Positions 39,316 through 48,933 of a stretch of DNA of 64,000 nt are shown here, piece by piece. How positions within the stretch are numbered: the first letter of the stretch is position 1; each line of letters opens with the position of its first letter. The DNA comes from Ifrita kowaldi (Eukaryota > Chordata > Aves > Passeriformes > Cinclosomatidae). Below the pieces are notes generated by a model. The model was not told the origin of the DNA and ran no database searches. It saw only the letters and a list, made by a program, of their open reading frames with translations. Position numbers and translations under genes: made by a program. Location: the NCBI GenBank assembly GCA_013398055.1, contig VZRS01012087.1:1-64000 (forward strand), in the 5' to 3' direction.

Positions 39316-41944
39316 GTAAGGCCTTGTCACAGAGTAGAATTTGTCAGGGAATGCTGAGACTATCAGAGCTGCTGCCAGGATGCCCAAGATCTGCTGTGTG
39401 CTGTCTTGTTCTGGTAAAACCCCAGTTTCACCAGACTGCCTTAATAAATTAAACAGGCCCTTGGCAGATTGTGTGCTGCTGTAATGTATTCCATGTTCAA
39501 TTATTAAATTCCTTAGAAAAACATTAGAAAGCACAAACTCATAGCGAAAGGGAAATTAAAAGATAAAATGCATTTGAGGATCTCTTTAGGAGTCAGGAAT
39601 ACGTATAATTCTTGCACTAATGCAAGAAGAGATGTGATATGTTACCTGACCATTTCTTTGGGAGCTCGTCAGCAGGATACGTTGATATATTGCTGCCCTG
39701 TAAGTTGAGAGACACGTGGGTCAAATCCTAACTAAGTTTGTTTTCTGAAAATACTCATTGAAATACTGGGGTGTAGGAGTCTTTCGTTCTCATAAGGAGC
39801 AGCATTGGCATGCTGCTGGCAGGCTGGAAGAGACTGAGTTACATTCAAGTGAAGCCTGTTTCTCCTGCTGCTTCACAGCACCAGATGTGGGAACGACCAA
39901 GGATGCATTTCCATCTCTGCCATGGCTGTGGCAGTTGTGCTGCCAATGTTCCAGCTGTCGTTGGGGATGTGTTCTCAGCTGGCTGGGAATGGCAGAGCAG
40001 GGCTGGTGCTGGGATATCAAAATAAGTGTTTCTTGGCAGCCCCTGAATCCCAGCCCTTGGAGGCTGCCCCACGCTGTAAATCTGCTCCCGTTTCTGCTTG
40101 GCAGTTGGCACTTGGTTCATTTGTAGATGCTAATTGTACTCTGATGTTATCAACAGCAGGTAATTGAAAAGAGCTTGATGAATTACTTAATTTCTCTTAG
40201 TAGCTGAGTCTTCAGGAGCTGAACAAAGAAGATAAGAGGAACTGCAGAAAACAAAACAGTCACAGCTTTTTAATTAGCGTTGCAAATCTCCTCCTTTACA
40301 CAAATTGAGGCAGATCCGTGGGGCAAAATAGGCTTGTGAGGCAAAAGTGCTTGTGGGCAGCTTAGCATGAGAGAGCAGTGAGCATGGACAAAGTTTCTGT
40401 TAGTGTGACAGCACCCAGCAGGCAGGAGGGCTGGGAGAGGAGGCCTTGCACGAGCAGCAAAGCACAAACTACATTCCCCATCTCTGCTCCAGTGTAGGAC
40501 CTTGTTTTGGGGAGTCTGTGGCTCCAGTCTTGGAGAGATGTAGAGATGTGAGAGATGGGCTGCTGCAGCAGAGAATGTTTTTCAGTGTTGGATTTTAGCC
40601 TAAATATAACTTTCAGTTGGTATGCTGACTCAGCCACTCCACACTTTGTGTTAGTTCTCCTAGTGTCTGAGCGCAGGGTCTCACGTTTCAGCTGTTATTT
40701 GGCTGTATTTTTTGTCTTCTCTGTCAGAGTTAACTTATACTGGGGAAAGGGAACATGCAGTTCTTGTTGAGACAATGTATTACTGTTGTTTAAAATGCAT
40801 CCAGTACCAATCAAAAAGTCAAGTTTTAATTGTCTCTTTCATCTAATCCACATGCAAAACAAAACCTCATCAAAATAACCATGCTGACAGGCAAAAAAAT
40901 GTATCTAAATGTGTGTTTCCAGGCCAGAATGTTAGAGTTGGCCTCTCTGCTGAAGCAACAGACATTTTCTGTTGCATTTCCCTGATGCAGATGGAAAGCA
41001 CCCTTAAGTGTACGACCCAGTGTTAAGCAGGGCAGACATGGACTGTAACAGAGCCCAGCTGCTGCAGTGCTCTGCAGGGAGATACTCTGCACTCTGGGAC
41101 GAGCTGAGCGGGAGGTGATGGACTGAGGGTGAAGCACAAGCTATCAGCCTTTCACAACAAGATGTGGAGTTTAACCAGAAGTCTTAGATTCTGAACCTCT
41201 GTAAAGCATCTGATATTTCCAAACACTCAGGCTCCACGTGCAGACCTGGTTATCCAGACTCTGCAGCTTTTAAGGGTTCCCACTGTGATGGAGAGAAGAC
41301 ACTTCACATTATTAGTAGAAAGCAATTTAAAGTCTCTCGGTGCTGCGTCTTTGTGGCTCCAAGAGAACTTCTGTACCTCTCTTCATGTGCTCATCATATT
41401 GCCCAGAGATGCCAGATATTTTCTCTTGAAGCTTTTGCAATTAATGTCAAAAAACATTTGCAGAGCCTCCTTCAGTGGCTCCCAAACCTCCAGGCTTGTT
41501 CACAGGTGTTTGCAAAGTAGCCACAGGCATTATTAGCACAGAGTTTAATTGAAGTGTAGGTGGTATCATCAGGGCAATCAGAGCTCCTGTTCCCATGTCT
41601 CATAACAAATGCAACATGATTCAACTGAAATTGAAAAGCAACTGCAAATGCTGTCTCACTCAGTGTGTTGAGTCTGAGCTCTGGAGCCACCAGGTACTAC
41701 TTATGGAAAAACCAGCAATTTTATAAGGCCAGACTGTCCAATTGTTGTGGTGATTGTGTGCTTTAGTATAACATAAACTCTAAACCTTCCCCGGGCCGGG
41801 CCGGTGCTCTGGGGAAGGGATGGGGCTGCCTGGTGTGAAGAGCCAGGGAAGGGGCCAGGCTGCAGGCAGTCCTGGTGAGCAGGGTGCTGCAGAAGCTTGG
41901 TGCAGGGTGGCGTGTTTGTTGAGCTCATTCGTGTTGTTTTTCAG
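39316..41944 (+). other. Intron D-E (2629 bp), with candidate intronic poly(A) signal
   Basis: GT-AG intron. AATAAA at 39443-39448 overlaps the first in-frame stop of the retained intron (TAA at 39450-39452), and a GT-rich stretch follows at about 39469-39485. A CCGGGCCGGGCCGG run lies at 41793-41806, near the acceptor (tgttgtttttcag). No transposon is seen. Confidence 0.75.
39443..39448 (+). promoter_or_regulatory. Candidate intronic polyadenylation signal
   Basis: A perfect AATAAA lies 128 bp after the exon D donor. The GT-rich GATTGTGTGCTGCTGT follows at 39468-39483, the usual distance for a downstream element. Use of it would give a TPR-only TTC28 that ends shortly after exon D. Confidence 0.3.
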
Positions 41945-43286
41945 GAATCATTCACCAGATGAAAGGTGACTACGACACTGCGCTGCGGCTGCACAAGACA
42001 CACCTGTCCATAGCGCAGGAGCTGAGCGATTACGCGGCCCAAGGCCGGGCCTACGGCAACATGGGCAACGCTTACAATGCCCTCGGCATGTACGACCAGG
42101 CAGTCAAGTACCACCGGCAGGAGCTGCAGATTTCCATGGAAGTCAACGACCGTGCTTCTCAGGCATCCACACACGGGAACTTGGCCGTTGCCTACCAGGC
42201 TCTGGGTGCCCATGACCGTGCTCTGCAGCACTACCAAAATCATCTCAACATTGCCCGGGAGCTGCGGGACATCCAGAGTGAAGCGCGAGCCCTCAGCAAT
42301 TTGGGCAACTTCCACTGCTCGCGAGGAGAGTATGTGCAGGCAGCCCCGTACTATGAGCAGTACCTGCGCTTGTCCCCAGAGCTGCAGGACATGGAAGGGG
42401 AGGGGAAAGTTTGCCATAACCTTGGCTATGCCCATTATTGCCTCGGGAACTACGAGGAAGCTGTTAAGTACTACGAGCAGGATCTTGCCTTAGCAAAGGA
42501 TCTTCATGACAAGCTGAGCCAAGCCAAAGCCTATTGCAACCTGGGCCTGGCCTTCAAAGCCTTGATGGACTTCAGCAAAGCAGAGGAGTGTCAAAAGTAC
42601 CTGTTGTCCCTGGCACAGTCTCTGAACAATTCCCAGGCCAAATTCCGAGCTCTGGGGAACTTGGGGGATATTTTTGTCTGTAAAAGAGATGTACATGGTG
42701 CAATAAAATTTTATGAGCAGCAGTTGAGCTTAGCCCATCATGTTAAAGACAGGAGACTGGAAGCCAATGCCTATGCAGCCCTGGGCTCTGCATACAGGAT
42801 GGTACAGAAGTGTGACAAGGCTTTAGGTTACCACACGCAGGAGCTGGAGGTGTACCAGGAGCTGGGGGATATGTCGGGTGAATGCAGAGCACATGGTCAC
42901 CTTGCTGCAGTGTATATGTCACTTGGGAAGTACACCATGGCCTTCAAGTGCTATGAAGAACAGCTGGAGCTGGGGCAGAAGTTGAAGGACCCCAGCATCG
43001 AAGCCCAGGTCTACGGTAACATGGGCATTACCAAGATGAACATGAATGTCATGGAGGAAGCGATTGGCTACTTTGAACAGCAGCTGGCCATGCTGCAGCA
43101 GCTCAGTGGGAATGAATCCGTGTTAGATCGGGGCCGAGCATATGGGAACCTGGGAGATTGTTATGAGGCTCTGGGAGATTTTGAGGAAGCTATAAAGTAT
43201 TATGAACAGTACCTGTCTGTGGCTCAAAGCTTGAACCGCATGCAAGATCAGGCAAAGGCCTACCGAGGCTTGGGCAGTGGGCACAG
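41945..43286 (+). CDS. TTC28: TTC28 exon E: giant 447-codon TPR exon
   Basis: The exon is 1342 bp, phase 1 in and phase 2 out, fragment residues 354-801. It encodes about eleven 40-residue TPRs without a break. Examples are GNMGNAYNALGMYDQAV, GNLAVAYQALGAHDRAL, SNLGNFHCSRGEYVQAA, HNLGYAHYCLGNYEEAV, GNLGDIFVCKRDVHGAI, AALGSAYRMVQKCDKAL and GNLGDCYEALGDFEEAI. The last repeat is cut by the donor (AG|gtaagg) and finishes in exon F. The DNA shows the same period, about 120 bp. The 5' third is much richer in G+C at third positions than the 3' half. The shadow frame on the minus strand at 41941-42435 is a by-product of this codon use. Confidence 0.99.
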
Positions 43287-43629
43287 GTAAGGAGCTGCAC
43301 GTGTGTTCTGATGCCAGTGAAGTGCAAGTACAGTCAGTGTGCTGTGGTACTGATGGGGTGTGTTTGGGGGCCTTGGCACACATGCACAGGGATGTGGCAC
43401 AGGAGCGGGTTAAGAGTCCTGTGGGTGCTGAGGACTATGCTGGCAGCTCAAATTATGAAGCTGATGTCACTGTCCAAAGAGGAGGAGGTTGATTCAAAAG
43501 TGCTGGGGATGTCTCCTGGGGGAAAGCCTCTGCCTGGAAGGTTTGAGCTGGCCTGCGGGGGAAATGGCAAAACACATTCTCTCGGGGAAATAATGGCAAA
43601 ATAAACGCTGCTGTTTTCTTCCCTTGTAG
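43287..43629 (+). other. Intron E-F (343 bp)
   Basis: A short GT-AG intron with donor gtaagg and acceptor ttttcttcccttgtag. Retention gives an immediate stop (AGG TAA). No other content is seen. Confidence 0.9.
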
Positions 43630-44153
43630 GGCTATGGGAAGTTTACAGCAGGCTCTGGTGTGCTTTGAGAAGAGGCTTGTAGTGGCACATGAGCTGGGGG
43701 AGGCATTTAACAAAGCCCAGGCCTACGGGGAGTTGGGAAGCTTACACAGCCAGCTGGGCAACTACGAGCAAGCCATCTCCTGCCTGGAGCGGCAGCTGAA
43801 CATCGCCCGGGAGATGAAGGACCGAGCCCTGGAGAGCGATGCTGCCTGCGGCCTCGGCGGGGTCTACCAGCAGATGGGCGAGTACGAGACCGCCCTGCAG
43901 TACCACCAGCTGGACCTGCAGATCGCCGAGGAGACCAACAACCCCGCCGGCCAGGGCCGGGCCTACGGCAACCTGGGCCTTACCTACGAGTCCTTGGGCA
44001 CCTACGAGAGGGCAGTGGTTTATCAGGAACAGCACCTCAGCATTGCAGCACAAATGAACGACCTTGTAGCCAAAACTGTGTCTTACAGCAGCCTGGGGAG
44101 GACTCATCATGCTTTACAGAACTACTCTCAGGCTGTGATGTACCTGCAGGAAG
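43630..44153 (+). CDS. TTC28: TTC28 exon F: last block of TPRs
   Basis: The exon is 524 bp, phase 2 in and phase 1 out, fragment residues 801-975. It encodes the end of one TPR (RAMGSLQQALVCFEKRL) and three to four more: GELGSLHSQLGNYEQAI, CGLGGVYQQMGEYETAL, GNLGLTYESLGTYERAV and SSLGRTHHALQNYSQAV. It ends MYLQEG. The middle (about 43785-43990) has almost only G or C at third codon positions, unlike the last 130 bp. The donor is gtaaga. Confidence 0.99.
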
Positions 44154-45729
44154 GTAAGAGGCTGAGTTACACAATAGAGCATGCAGCGGTAGGGTCAGAA
44201 GGGTGGAAGGGAGACCTGAAGACATGGAGAGGTGAGGTGCTGTAAAAATGGCTCTAACAGGATGTGTTTGACAGCAGCCTTTGATGCAGAAGCTTTTGCA
44301 AACATCCATAGCTACTGCTGAGCATCCGTGTGAGCAGCTGTCTGTGGAGCTGTTATGGTCAGCATGCCATCTCAGTTGGAGCCTTGCTGGTGTCCTCTAG
44401 ACAAAGCATGATCTGTGCCTTCCTGGGGGTATCTTAGCTAGAGCATGAATCCAGACTGTACCTAGCAGAGTGTCTTTGTAAAGCTCATTTGTGCCTGAAC
44501 CTGGAAGGTGTAAACCTTCTCTATAAATGGCATTGCATACCAGGATCTGGCTCTGGGAAAACTACAGGGCATTATGAATCTCTCTGATCCTGAGAGGTCT
44601 GTTAGGAGAGATGTATGCCTTGCTGGTAGCCACCTGGGTCTTCTAATGTGTTCACCTAGGAGTGAGACAAAGTGGGTGAGTGTCTCTAAAGTCTGAGTAA
44701 AAACAAGTGCTGTTTGATAGAGAGGTGAGAGAGATTCAGCCTGAGGTATCCAGGAGCCGTCTGCCACTGCTAAGCGCTGGGTCAGCACTGGCCTGGGAGC
44801 TGTGCTGCTGTGAGGGATTCCAGCATGCAAGCAGCAGCTGATCAAGCTATGGGCTCTGAGGCAGCAGATGAGCAATGTAGCTGGAGTGTATGAAGCTGGA
44901 GACCTAAGGATGTATTACATCAGTTAGTTTGGTTTTCATGAAACTGACCTTGGCAGGATTCCAATATGCTGTTAGAAGGGGAGAAATGAAACACAGCTCC
45001 TTCTCCTGGTGTGCTGCAGAATTCCTGCATAGCCTGGGAATGCTAGCTGCTGCTGAGCTGCGTGGTGACAGCCAGGGCCCTGCTCCCCAGGCTGGGGGAA
45101 ACCTGAGGTGCCTCAGAGGAGGTGTCCCTGTTGTCAGCAGAGGCCACCAAGGCGAGAGGTTTGGAGTGTGTGGAAGTGGGAACAACACAGAATGTGCTGC
45201 TGGACGTGGAATGAGCTCCAGGTCGTTCAGGCCAGGCCTGTGCCCTTTGCTCTGGCTCAGCACATAAACCATGCAGAGCCTGCCAGAAGGCCAGGGAGAG
45301 CTGATGGGAAACAAGCCAGTAACATGGCAAGAGGTGTCTTTTCTGGCAGTGTTTGACAGCTCAGTGTGATTTTCTTTGTGTGGCTTTTAGGGTTTAAAAG
45401 TTGAACTTTCTGATAGGGGCTTACTGAGTGTGTCTCAGGGGATGCCTCTTTAACCTCACTTAGGGAGGGCTCAGTCCATGGAAGTGTCTGTCACCTTTCA
45501 TGCTGGTGCTGATGTGAGGACTGGCAGCAGCTGCCCTGCACTGGTACTGCCCCACTTGTCATCCTGCTGCTGTCCCTGCCCTGCTCACCATCCCACCCCT
45601 GGTGCTGCCCCACTTGCTGTCCCAGTGCCGGCAGCTCCACAGCTGTCTCTGCCTGCACAGGAGCCCCGTGGGACTGAGGCCACAGCCTCTTCTCCCCTCT
45701 GGCACTCTCTCACTCTAACTCCTTTTCAG
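44154..45729 (+). other. Intron F-G (1576 bp)
   Basis: GT-AG intron with acceptor taactccttttcag. The 3' part is C-rich (about 45590-45730). Opposing open frames at 44904-45356 look like chance. No repeat is recognised. Confidence 0.8.
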
Positions 45730-45839
45730 GACTGAGGCTGGCAGAGCAGCTGGGACGCAGAGAAGATGAAGCAAAAATCCGTCATGGCCTTGGCCTCTCC
45801 CTCTGGGCGAGTGGGAACCTGGAGGAGTCCCAGCACCAG
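45730..45839 (+). CDS. TTC28: TTC28 exon G: end of TPR array
   Basis: The exon is 110 bp, phase 1 in and phase 0 out, fragment residues 976-1012. It encodes GLRLAEQLGRREDEAKIRHG, then LGLSLWASGNLEESQHQ. LGLSLWASGNLEES is the last recognisable TPR turn. The donor (CAG|gtacac) is weaker than most here. The following intron is only 216 bp, so exons G and H are probably recognised together. Confidence 0.97.
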
Positions 45840-46055
45840 GTACACCATGGTTTGCCCTGTGCTGCAGGGCTTGTGTCCTCCAAGCCCTCTGGGTCATTCC
45901 TGTTCTCAGGGAAGAAAATGTCTGGTGTGTCCCAGGGAGGGTCTGAGCCAGACTCCCCAGCCCGAGGGGATGCTGGCCCTGGAGCATCCTGCTTTCCCAG
46001 CCAGTGCTCTGTACAGTGTCCATAAGGAAGTCACTGTGGCTGTTTTCCCTCCCAG

Positions 46056-46185
46056 CTGTACCGGGCCTCCGCACTGTTTGAAACCATCCGACACGAGGTG
46101 CAGCTGAGCACGGATTACAAGCTGTCACTCTTTGACCTGCAGACATCCTCCTATCAGGCCCTGCAGCGAGTGCTTGTCAGTCTGG
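46056..46185 (+). CDS. TTC28: TTC28 exon H: linker helix between TPRs and CHAT
   Basis: The exon is 130 bp, phase 0 in and phase 1 out, fragment residues 1013-1055. It encodes LYRASALFETIRHEVQLSTD, then YKLSLFDLQTSSYQALQRVL, then VSLG. This is the helical segment that precedes CHAT domains in TPR-CHAT proteins, where the final TPR-like helices carry an FD...Y..L pattern. The acceptor is tgttttccctcccag and the donor gtaaga. Confidence 0.97.
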
Positions 46186-46600
46186 GTAAGAGATGCCTTC
46201 AGATGCTGAGGCTGCACTCCAGGCTCCTGCCAGGAGTTCAGCTGGACTTGCGGGGTGGCAGTTCCTGAAATGTCCTTTGCTCCACAGCTGTCTGACACAA
46301 AACAGCGTTTCTGTTCCTGGACAGCAATATGGGTGTCTGTCTTTGGGTTTTGGGCACCTTTGGTTGTTCTTCCTTGCTTCCTCCGTTGATTTGCCTTTCT
46401 TTGGCTCATTGTGTTATTGCCTGTGGCAAATACGTTCTGTGGGGCTGTGTTCCAGGGCAGAGACTGCTCTTTTGGGAAATAGGTGACACTGCTTCCCCAG
46501 GTTTCCACTGGGATTGAGATAGCAACTGTCCCTGTTCCATGAACGTGGCTCTGCAGAGCACACTTGTGTCAGGTGTCAGAGATGGCTTTTTTCTTTTCAG
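46186..46600 (+). other. Intron H-I (415 bp)
   Basis: GT-AG intron with acceptor gcttttttcttttcag. No other content is seen. Confidence 0.9.
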
Positions 46601-46819
46601 GTCACCATGATGAGGCATTGGCAGTAGCAGAGAGAGGACGAACGAGGGCTTTTGCTGACCTGCTTGTGGAACGTCAGACTGGGCAGCAGGACTCGGATCC
46701 CTATTCTCCTGTGACCCTTGACCAGGTCCTGGAGACTGTGAATGGCCAGAGGGGACTTGTTCTCTACTACTCACTGGCTGCAGGTTATCTGTACAGCTGG
46801 CTGCTGGCTCCTGGGGCAG
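46601..46819 (+). CDS. TTC28: TTC28 exon I: start of CHAT domain
   Basis: The exon is 219 bp, phase 1 in and out, fragment residues 1056-1128. It begins HHDEALAVAERGRTRAFADL. The AERGRTRAFADLL motif is the usual entry into a CHAT domain. VTLDQVLETVNGQRGLVLYY and SLAAGYLYSWLLAPGAG follow, the first core strands of the caspase-like fold. A stretch of Gln, Asp and Ser (QTGQQDSDPYSP) lies between them. The exon is symmetric (phase 1-1, 219 bp), so skipping would keep the frame but delete the domain's N-terminal strands. Confidence 0.98.
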
Positions 46820-48767
46820 GTGAGCTCCTTTTCGGACACGAGAGCCTGGGAACAGGCCTTACAAAGGGAGAATAGGAATGAATTTGGGACCAGAGGGAAT
46901 GTAGGAGGGAATCATTTCCATCTGGTACCTTAAAGCTGAATAGACTAAAAGCTATGACACAGCCACAGCAGTAATGACTCAGAAGTGCTTATTCAGGACT
47001 TTGATGTTCACCTGGAGATGGAAATGTTTCACATGTTTAATATTTCCATTTTTCAGTCTCCAATCTGTATATATTTCCCACAGGGCAGAATAGAAGAGTA
47101 ATGAAATTCCAAGTATGTTGGCTCTGTGAGAATCTTCTGTGCATAAGAATCCCTACTTTAATTATATTTCCATGCTTTATTCTTCGAAAAGCTTTTGACG
47201 TTTATTCACTGAAGTGGATTGCAGCAAACAGAAGGGCATCCCCACTTCCTGATATGCCATTGAACTGCCTGATCCTCACATGAATGTGGAAACACTTATC
47301 ACAGAGGAGCAAGGAGGATTAATTTGAAGAGGATTGCTTTTTGCAGACAGCTGTTATTCATTATCTAATAAAGTGATGACTGTAAATTTTAACAAGTTCT
47401 CTCTGGATATGATTTAATAATTGCAGCCCTTCATCATGACAAAGCTAAAGAGATAAAAAGCACTATTTAGATTGCACGAAAAATGCTTCAGGAAGGGAAG
47501 GGAAGCAAACACTCACACATGCCTGATTTAGATGGGATGACAGTGGTTGGAAGAGATGCTTTTTGGGGCATTTTGCAATGTTGCATGTCTGAGTGTAAGA
47601 TGGTATTGTCCTGCATCCAGTCACTAATTGGTTCTTGAGGCCTGCAGTTTGCACTGTAAAATGCTGATAGTTCTGTAGTATCACAATCAGGCTGAGCTAT
47701 TAAAATTGTATGGATCAAGTGTAGGATTTGCCACTGGTCTTCATGATCAGTCTCCTCCTTGCCTAAAGTGAGTCTTGGAGAAAAGCAGTTGCAGTATTTG
47801 AGTCCATGGGTTTGTGACTGCCTCTTTGAAGGTTCTGTCAGGTGATGGGAAGGGGACAGGCTGTGGTATTTCGGGGGTTTGCTCAAGAAACTTTGCTGGC
47901 AGCTCTTCAGTAATGACTCTGGTGCAGCCATGGTGACCTGTTCTTGTTCACTGACAGAGGGAGCAGCTTCAGTGGCAGCCCAGGGTCCTCATTGTCCCGC
48001 TGATTTGGAACCCTCAGAACCTCTTGGCTGCTGCTGTGTTTGCTGCTGTTGCTGCAGGAGGAGTTGCTTTATTCTTTGTTCCTTCCCTCTTCCCTAGCTG
48101 GTGTAATAATTGATGCTGCTAAGACATCCAGAGGAGCCTTTTACTGTTGATCACAGGCTGCAGAATTAATTATATCAGGAAGAATAGACCAGTCTGAAAG
48201 TAGGAAGGTTTTATCTGCAGTAGCAGTGGAATTTCAGCAAAACAGGAAGTGGCCTTTATCTGGTTTACCCGTTGTGAAATGCTATCTTTTAATAATTCAC
48301 TGTGCTTTAATCCATCTTCTTTCCTCACTGTGTGTGATGTGAGGAGGTTCTGCTGTAGTAACAGCACTATTGTTCAGCCTTGTGCATTCAGTTAATTTGC
48401 TCAGAGGCTATTCATAGATATTTTTCATGTGCATCAATTGAAATGTGAATTACTCTAGTAGGGGCTTGTATGGAAGATCTGGTTTATAATTTATATGAAT
48501 GCTGCAACAGCAAAGGCATTCTGAGCATCTCGTAAAAGCTCTCCTCTGCCTTTGTACCTTTGAGCCATTATCTGCAAAGTACAAACCCAGATTTTAAAAA
48601 CAAGGCTGGAAATGCTGCAGAAGTTCAGCGAAGACCTGGCACAGAACACTTTGCCCCAGTTATGCTGGAAATGCCAAATGCTTGGGGCTGTGCCATCTTC
48701 TTAGACAGCTGCTGACAGCACTGTTCTAGCCCTGCAGAAATAACCTCCTGATTCTGGTGCCTTGCAG
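46820..48767 (+). other. Intron I-J (1948 bp)
   Basis: GT-AG intron. Two AT-rich, low-CpG islands (about 47030-47470 and 48370-48540) stand out against the GC-richer gene body and could be conserved non-coding elements. No transposon is recognised. The acceptor is ttctggtgccttgcag. Confidence 0.7.
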
Positions 48768-48933
48768 GAATTCTGAAATTCCATGAGTATTATCTGGGTG
48801 ACAGCCTGACAGAAAATGCTGGGGAATTCCATGAAGCCAACAGCGTGGCCCTGCAGACACTGACAAACTCAGCACTGGAGCAGCACATCTCCAGCGTGCG
48901 GGAGGCTCTGGGGGTGGATTCCTACTATACCAG
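48768..48933 (+). CDS. TTC28: TTC28 exon J: CHAT, variable segment
   Basis: The exon is 166 bp, phase 1 in and phase 2 out, fragment residues 1129-1183. It begins GILKFHEYYLGDSLTENAGE and ends EQHISSVREALGVDSYYTR. The first strand (ILKFHEYYLG) and the last helix (ALEQHISSVREALGV) look conserved. The middle, rich in Asn, Ser and Thr, is the part that differs most from the mammalian sequence as I remember it. The donor is gtgagt. Confidence 0.95.

Noticed and set aside
41941..42435. 164-codon minus-strand frame inside exon E (also 38796-39260 and 43742-44110)
   Set aside because: These are antisense shadows of TPR codons, produced by codon bias in the real exons.
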